From NCBI GenBank assembly GCA_002490665.1, contig DKUL01000003.1, positions 69,779 to 133,778 on the forward strand: a stretch of DNA of 64,000 nucleotides, read 5' to 3'. Made by a program: the position numbers and the translations under genes. Under the pieces are notes generated by a model that was given only the letters and a program-made list of their open reading frames with translations, made no database searches and was not told the DNA's origin. Each line of letters begins with the position of its first letter. Position 1 is the first letter of the stretch. The stretch is from Lachnospiraceae bacterium UBA7205 (GTDB taxonomy: Bacteria; Bacillota; Clostridia; Lachnospirales; Lachnospiraceae). This document shows, in pieces, positions 59,321 to 64,000 of the stretch.

Positions 59321-61354
59321 CTACTTGGATATCAGCTCGAATTTTTGTACCATTTTATTTAACAGGTCAGCCTGTGTTGCCAGCTCCTCGGAGGTCGCGG
59401 ATGTTTCCTGCGACGCGGCGGAGTTGTCCTGGATTCCGCGTGCAATCTCGTCAATTCCGATGCGGAGCTGTTCCATGTTTTCTGCCTGGACTGCTGAGTT
59501 TTCGGCGGTCTTTTTAATCATACCGTTTACCTGGTCCACGGCGCTTACGGAATCCTTTAGGGAATTCAGGGCATCCGTGGCAATGGAATTGCCCTTGCTG
59601 ATTTCGTCCATTGAAATCTCGATGAGCTCCCTTGTCGAGCTTGCGGCCTTTGAGCTTTCCAGTGCCAGCTTCCCGATTTCGTCTGCCACAACGGCAAAGC
59701 CCTTTCCTGCCTCGCCGGCGCGGGCAGCTTCTATGGAAGCATTCAGCGATAACAGGTTTGTCTGGTCGGCAATCTCTTCAATTGTCTGGATGATGCCGAC
59801 AACCTGCTGCGATGTCTGACGGATTTCGTTCATGGCATCCATCATCATTGTCATCTTTTCCTGGTTTTGCTCAATCATCAAGGTGACCTTCTCCGTCTGC
59901 TTGGCAGAAGCTTCCGCATCCCTGTGGCTTTCCTCCACATGTTCTGCGACAGTCGCGGTAGTCGCAGCGAGCTGCTCGACGGATGCCGCCTGCAGCTCCG
60001 CACTTTCTGCCAGCATCTGGGAGGCGTTCGCCAGCTCGGAAGCGCCTACGGAAACGCGCTCGGAGCTGGCATTGATTCCTTCCATCACATCATTCATGGA
60101 CGATGAAATATTGAGCAGTGCCGTCTTTATTTTCTGGAATTCGCCGACATAGTCATTCTTCAGGTGGATGCCAAGCTTTCCGTCGGCAATGTGCGCAAGG
60201 ACATCCGCAGTCTCGTCTATGTATACAATATACTGCTTTAACCGGGCAACCGTCTTTCCGATGGATTCGCCCAGCTCGCCAATTTCGTCCTCGGAGGTAA
60301 TCTTAAGATGCACGTCCAAATCCCCGGCGGCAAGCTGCTGGGCAGTGTGGTTCAGCTCCAGAATCGGCTTGGTCAGGTTTGCGGCGCTCTTTCGGATGCT
60401 GAGCGCTATGAGCAGGATGCCGACTGCGAAGATTACAAACAACGCAATGACCATCACGACCAGCACGGAATAGTATTCGGTCAGGGGCATGTTGCTGAGT
60501 ACGATGTAGCCGGTCTCACCGACAGGTGACACGGAACCGTATTTCGCCACGCCGTCAACGGTGTAACGCAGGAAGACATCGCTGCCTGAAAGCACCGCGT
60601 CTGTAACATTCTGTGAAATATTGATGTCTGTAATGTTTTTCTGTATGATATCTGCCTGTGGATGGTAGAGGAATGTCCCGCTTCCGGATATCAGCAGCAT
60701 ATAGCCGTTGCGTCCGATTTTGTATGTGCTCATGATGTCTGTCATATGCGCAAGGGAGATATCTATACCTACTGCGCCGATAGCAGTGCCGGCATCGTCA
60801 TAAACGGGGGATACTGCGCTCAGTATCATTTTTCCGGTTGAGGAATCAACATACGGCTCTGTCAGAATCGTGCTGCGCAGATCAATGCATTTGTACCATT
60901 CGCGCGTCGTGACATCCCAGCCTTCCCCGGATGTATATCCGTCTGACTGTGTCAGGACGCTTGCGTCAAGGTCGGAAATCCATACGGACATCGTATTTTC
61001 GGGATCAGTGTTTGCAATGTTTACGAGATTTGTCTTGACAGTGTCCATCTTGTCCGCCTGCAGAATATCATCGCCGGCTCCCGTCTGCAGCATGACATCC
61101 TTTATTTCGGGATTGACAGCAAGCAGTTCGACACTCCTGATATATTGTTCCAGAAATCCGGTCAGCTGCCTGGCAGCGGCGCTTGACTCCAGCGTCAGTT
61201 CGGTTTCCCTGGATGTCATGATTGTCCAGCTGACCATGACGATGGCGACGATGGCGACAATCAGGAACACGAGAATCACGCTTTTGCCAATCTGCTTCAT
61301 GATTTCGTCCGCAATTCGTTTTCTTGGTTTGGTGGTTTGGTTTTGTGTGCTCAT
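59321..61354 (-). CDS. Methyl-accepting chemotaxis protein with dCache sensor
   Basis: 677 residues; the start at 61354 follows AAAGGGGGG. Helix 1 about 20-45, dCache sensor about 46-305 (WISDLDASVLTQSDGYTSGEGWDVTTREWYKCID, ILSAVSPVYDDAGTAIGAVGIDIS), helix 2 about 308-330, HAMP, then the signalling hairpin with IADQTNLLSLNASIEAARAGEAGKGFAVVADEIGKLALESS (about 538-578). The dCache motif (the DxxWYK region) is the form that often binds amino acids or related small ligands. A sigma-28-like promoter lies upstream, consistent with flagellar co-regulation. Confidence 0.95.
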   Translation of the reverse strand: MSTQNQTTKPRKRIADEIMKQIGKSVILVFLIVAIVAIVMVSWTIMTSRETELTLESSAAARQLTGFLEQYIRSVELLAVNPEIKDVMLQTGAGDDILQADKMDTVKTNLVNIANTDPENTMSVWISDLDASVLTQSDGYTSGEGWDVTTREWYKCIDLRSTILTEPYVDSSTGKMILSAVSPVYDDAGTAIGAVGIDISLAHMTDIMSTYKIGRNGYMLLISGSGTFLYHPQADIIQKNITDINISQNVTDAVLSGSDVFLRYTVDGVAKYGSVSPVGETGYIVLSNMPLTEYYSVLVVMVIALFVIFAVGILLIALSIRKSAANLTKPILELNHTAQQLAAGDLDVHLKITSEDEIGELGESIGKTVARLKQYIVYIDETADVLAHIADGKLGIHLKNDYVGEFQKIKTALLNISSSMNDVMEGINASSERVSVGASELANASQMLAESAELQAASVEQLAATTATVAEHVEESHRDAEASAKQTEKVTLMIEQNQEKMTMMMDAMNEIRQTSQQVVGIIQTIEEIADQTNLLSLNASIEAARAGEAGKGFAVVADEIGKLALESSKAASSTRELIEISMDEISKGNSIATDALNSLKDSVSAVDQVNGMIKKTAENSAVQAENMEQLRIGIDEIARGIQDNSAASQETSATSEELATQADLLNKMVQKFELISK

Positions 61355-61462
61355 TTGGATCCCCCCTTTGGTATATTTGCATAACAAAATCGTTTTGTTG
61401 TTTTTTGTTATGTGTATTCTTTATATATTGTAGCTCTATTTTCTGACAAATACAAGGAAAAG

Positions 61463-61490
61463 TTATCGTTTTATGGCTTCGGCGGTTTTA
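61463..61490 (-). promoter_or_regulatory. Possible sigma-28 (FliA/SigD) promoter of chemoreceptor
   Basis: On the minus strand TAAA (61487-61490), 16-bp spacer, AACGATAA (61463-61470), near the TAAA-N15-GCCGATAA consensus for motility genes, about 100 bp upstream of the chemoreceptor start. Confidence 0.45.
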
Positions 61491-61595
61491 TGCATATTTT
61501 TATCTTATAATTTGTTGATTAAATTTATTTTTCATGATACCATATAGCATATATTTGTGGACAAACAATGAAATGATTACGAGGGAGGAAATGGA

Positions 61596-63158
61596 ATGGA
61601 CATGAAAAGCGGGCTTTTCGGCGAGAGGGTAATTGTCATTGATTTTGGCGGCCAATACAACCAGCTTGTGGCAAGGCGTGTCAGGGAGTGCAATGTATAT
61701 TGTGAGATTTATTCCTATAAGACGGACATTGGACAGATTAAGGAGATGGCGCCTAAGGGTATTATTCTGACAGGTGGCCCTAACAGTTGTTATGAGGAAA
61801 ATGCCCCCACGTATGCGAAGGAGCTTTTTGAGCTGGGAATTCCTGTGCTGGGACTTTGCTATGGCGCCCAGCTGATGATGCATATACTTGGCGGCAGGGT
61901 GGAAAAGGCTCCGGTAAAGGAATATGGCAAGACGGAGGTCAGTGTGGACAGTGACAGTCCGTTGTTTGCAGATGTCTCTGCGAAAACAATATGCTGGATG
62001 AGCCATAATGATTATATTTCACAGACTGCGCCGGGATTTCAGGTCATTGCGCACACAGCGGACTGTCCGGTGGCGGCGGCACAGCATACGGATAAAAATC
62101 TGTATGCGATTCAATTCCATCCTGAGGTATTGCATACCATGGAGGGAACGAAAATGATTTACAACTTTGTGCGCGGCGTTTGCGGGTGTGCGGGTACATG
62201 GCGGATGGATTCGTTTGTGGAGGAGACTGTGAACCGGATTCGCGAACGGGTTGGCGGCGGCAAGGTGCTGCTTGCGCTGTCCGGCGGCGTGGATTCTTCG
62301 GTCGCGGCAGGTCTGCTGTCGCGTGCAATCGGAAACCAGCTTACCTGTGTCTTTGTGGACCACGGTCTTCTGCGCAAAAATGAGGGGGACGAGGTTGAGG
62401 CTGTCTTTGGCACGAATGGGGACTTTGACCTCAATTTCATCCGTGTCAATGCGCAGGAGCGGTATTATGCGAAGCTTGCGGGCGTGACGGACCCAGAGGC
62501 GAAGCGCAAAATTATCGGTGAAGAGTTTATCCGCGTGTTTGAGGAAGAGGCGAAGAAGATTGGTGCCGTGGATTTCCTTGCGCAGGGCACGATTTATCCC
62601 GATGTGGTGGAGAGCGGGCTTGGCGGCGAGTCGGCTGTCATTAAATCCCATCACAACGTCGGGGGACTGCCGGATTTTGTTGATTTCAAGGAAATTATTG
62701 AACCGTTGCGTGATTTGTTTAAGGATGAGGTGCGCAAGGCGGGACTGGAACTGGGAATTCCGGAAAATCTTGTGTTTCGCCAGCCGTTTCCGGGACCGGG
62801 GCTCGGGATCCGGATTATTGGTGAAGTGACTGCCGAGAAGGTGCGGATTGTGCAGGACGCGGATGCGATTTACCGGGAAGAGATTGCGAAGGCAGGACTG
62901 GACAGAAGTGTCGGGCAGTATTTTGCGGCTTTGACGAATATGCGGTCTGTGGGCGTCATGGGGGATGAGCGGACTTATGATTATGCGGTGGCGCTTAGGG
63001 CTGTGAATACGGTTGACTTTATGACTGCGGAGGCAGCGGAGATTCCGTTTGCGGTGCTGCAGACGGTGATGAGCCGGATTATTAATGAGGTGCGGGGGGT
63101 TAATCGGGTGTTTTATGATTTGACTAGTAAGCCGCCGGGGACGATTGAGTTCGAATAG
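61596..63158 (+). CDS. guaA: GMP synthase (glutamine-hydrolysing)
   Basis: A 520-residue enzyme converting XMP, glutamine and ATP to GMP. It carries the class I amidotransferase domain first (VIDFGGQYNQLVARRVRE, nucleophile Cys88 in GLCYGAQ, HPEVLHT), then the ATP pyrophosphatase PP-loop SGGVDSS, and the C-terminal dimerisation domain ending PPGTIEFE. GGGAGG lies seven bases before the start. The 3' end of guaA is a known integration site of genomic islands, and a tyrosine integrase faces it here. No purine riboswitch was recognised upstream. Confidence 0.97.
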   Translation: MDMKSGLFGERVIVIDFGGQYNQLVARRVRECNVYCEIYSYKTDIGQIKEMAPKGIILTGGPNSCYEENAPTYAKELFELGIPVLGLCYGAQLMMHILGGRVEKAPVKEYGKTEVSVDSDSPLFADVSAKTICWMSHNDYISQTAPGFQVIAHTADCPVAAAQHTDKNLYAIQFHPEVLHTMEGTKMIYNFVRGVCGCAGTWRMDSFVEETVNRIRERVGGGKVLLALSGGVDSSVAAGLLSRAIGNQLTCVFVDHGLLRKNEGDEVEAVFGTNGDFDLNFIRVNAQERYYAKLAGVTDPEAKRKIIGEEFIRVFEEEAKKIGAVDFLAQGTIYPDVVESGLGGESAVIKSHHNVGGLPDFVDFKEIIEPLRDLFKDEVRKAGLELGIPENLVFRQPFPGPGLGIRIIGEVTAEKVRIVQDADAIYREEIAKAGLDRSVGQYFAALTNMRSVGVMGDERTYDYAVALRAVNTVDFMTAEAAEIPFAVLQTVMSRIINEVRGVNRVFYDLTSKPPGTIEFE

Positions 63159-63168
63159 TCGGAGGTGA

Positions 63169-63208
63169 GCCGCGGAGCCAGTAAAATCAAGGCTTTGCGG
63201 CTTTTTTT
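63169..63208 (+). terminator. guaA terminator
   Basis: GCCGC (63169-63173) pairs with GCGGC (63197-63201), with an inner GCC/GGC, followed by seven T residues. Confidence 0.75.
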
Positions 63209-63237
63209 CTCTTTTTATTGCATTACGATTGCATTTT

Positions 63238-64000
63238 TTATTTCACTTCCTTGTGATAAGCTGCGGTGTGCTGGTTGCTGGTATAGTCTGCAACGCTCTG
63301 GGTGGCAGGCGTATACTGAAGCACCCCGGTCAGCTTGTTGGCAACTTCAAGATTGGTGTTGGGATACAGATGACCATAGGTTCCAAGGGTTGTCTGTATT
63401 TTTTCATGCCCCAGACGCTCTTTGATCAACAGGGGATTCTCGCCCATGCTGATGAGCAGGGAGACATGGGAATGCCTCAGCGCATGGATTTTGATGCGGT
63501 GTACGCCGGCCAATTCCGCAAGTTTTTCCAATGCCCGTGGAAGGGTATGCTTGCTTGTGGGTATGCCGTTGTAGCTTAATACATAGTCGCAGCTTTTCAA
63601 CACTTTCTTCTGGACATCCTGCCATGCCTTCAGTTCCCTTATGGTATCAGCGTCAACGTAAATGGTGCGGACGCTCGCCTGCGTTTTCGGTTCCACGGGT
63701 TTGAAATCGTCCATTGACTTATAATACATGGTCTTGGTAATGCTCAACAGACCTGTATCAAAATCAATATCCGACCACAGCAGCGCCGCAGCCTCACCGA
63801 TCCGCATCCCGGTCATAAACAGCACCCAGAAGGAGATAAAGAGGTAATGCTCATAATAATCGCCCTTGTAGAGCAGGGAGATTACCTTCTGAAATTCCTC
63901 CAGTGTCCAGAAATCCACCTGTGTCTTTTTGGACTTGATGTTCCCGATCATCCTTGACGGATTCTTTTTGGCTATTCCCAGTACAATCGCCCGGTCAAAG
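63238..64000 (-). CDS. Tyrosine recombinase/integrase of an integrative element (partial)
   Basis: The frame is open to the right edge, so the gene begins outside the window; 253 C-terminal codons are visible. It has the catalytic Arg in TGMRIGE, the HALRHSH block (His and Arg), the GHEKIQTT region with its His, and the nucleophile Tyr in GTYGHLYP. It resembles integrases of Tn916-like conjugative elements and phages of Firmicutes. Its 3' end lies 79 bp from the end of guaA, so it probably marks the left end of an element inserted at guaA. The C-terminus (about 20 residues after NKLTGVLQYTPATQ) is variable. Confidence 0.9.
   Translation of the reverse strand, partial: FDRAIVLGIAKKNPSRMIGNIKSKKTQVDFWTLEEFQKVISLLYKGDYYEHYLFISFWVLFMTGMRIGEAAALLWSDIDFDTGLLSITKTMYYKSMDDFKPVEPKTQASVRTIYVDADTIRELKAWQDVQKKVLKSCDYVLSYNGIPTSKHTLPRALEKLAELAGVHRIKIHALRHSHVSLLISMGENPLLIKERLGHEKIQTTLGTYGHLYPNTNLEVANKLTGVLQYTPATQSVADYTSNQHTAAYHKEVK

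Noticed and set aside
61360..61595. Possible purine riboswitch upstream of guaA
   Set aside because: The region is AT-rich and lacks the conserved three-way-junction sequence of guanine riboswitches.
1..64000. CRISPR arrays, rRNA and tRNA genes
   Set aside because: No regularly spaced direct repeats, no rRNA-like segments and no cloverleaf with a conserved TTCGA loop and CCA-side stem were found by reading.

Overview
The window looks like chromosomal DNA of a motile, carbohydrate-degrading Clostridia, most likely Lachnospiraceae. This is inferred from gene content: YesM/YesN two-component pairs beside family 1 sugar ABC transporters that lack their own ATPase, GH94 phosphorylases, a domain-swapped GH3 beta-glucosidase, a YerC/TrpR-like regulator, a DUF1836 protein, two methyl-accepting chemotaxis proteins, AGGAGG ribosome binding sites and consensus sigma-A promoters. 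No rRNA, tRNA or CRISPR array was seen.

Layout. 1-4031: a sugar ABC transporter (two permeases and a lipoprotein binding protein, minus strand; the left permease is cut by the window edge) divergent from an AraC-type regulator. 4155-6515: an HD-GYP protein and a secreted SGNH hydrolase. 6772-10231: a cold-shock protein and the ferrous iron operon feoA-feoA-feoB, with a consensus promoter and three DtxR-like operators. 10424-13943: a heterodimeric ABC exporter with one degenerate ATP site. 14083-23385: housekeeping and envelope genes (degenerate LytM protein, YerC, DUF1836 protein, L,D-transpeptidase, orphan NMT1/SsuA-like lipoprotein, PcrA helicase, an acidic membrane protein with a structured leader, 23S rRNA methyltransferase). 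23532-23816: a broken SRAP gene.

24218-44833 is the centre of the window, a glycan-utilisation locus. It has two GH94 phosphorylases (one resembling 1,2-beta-oligoglucan phosphorylase), a sugar-binding lipoprotein and two permeases, a second binding-protein-like lipoprotein followed by a YesM-type kinase and YesN-type regulator, a LacI regulator, a GH3 beta-glucosidase preceded by two LacI operators, and a GH127-type glycosidase. The gene set parallels the Listeria sophoro-oligosaccharide locus, so import and phosphorolysis of beta-1,2-gluco-oligosaccharides is the best prediction; the substrate remains an inference.

44839-51856: a GHKL-type kinase without a response regulator, a second ABC exporter pair, a lone peptide/metal-type ATPase, and a MarR-controlled MATE efflux pump. 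52157-61354: two chemoreceptors, an FMN-binding lipoprotein, and an apparently lower-GC four-gene cassette (OmpR regulator, kinase, ABC ATPase, FtsX-type permease). 61596-64000: guaA, with a tyrosine integrase facing its 3' end and running off the window. This suggests that an integrated element begins here.

Several short palindromic repeat families are scattered between the genes, often overlapping stop codons.
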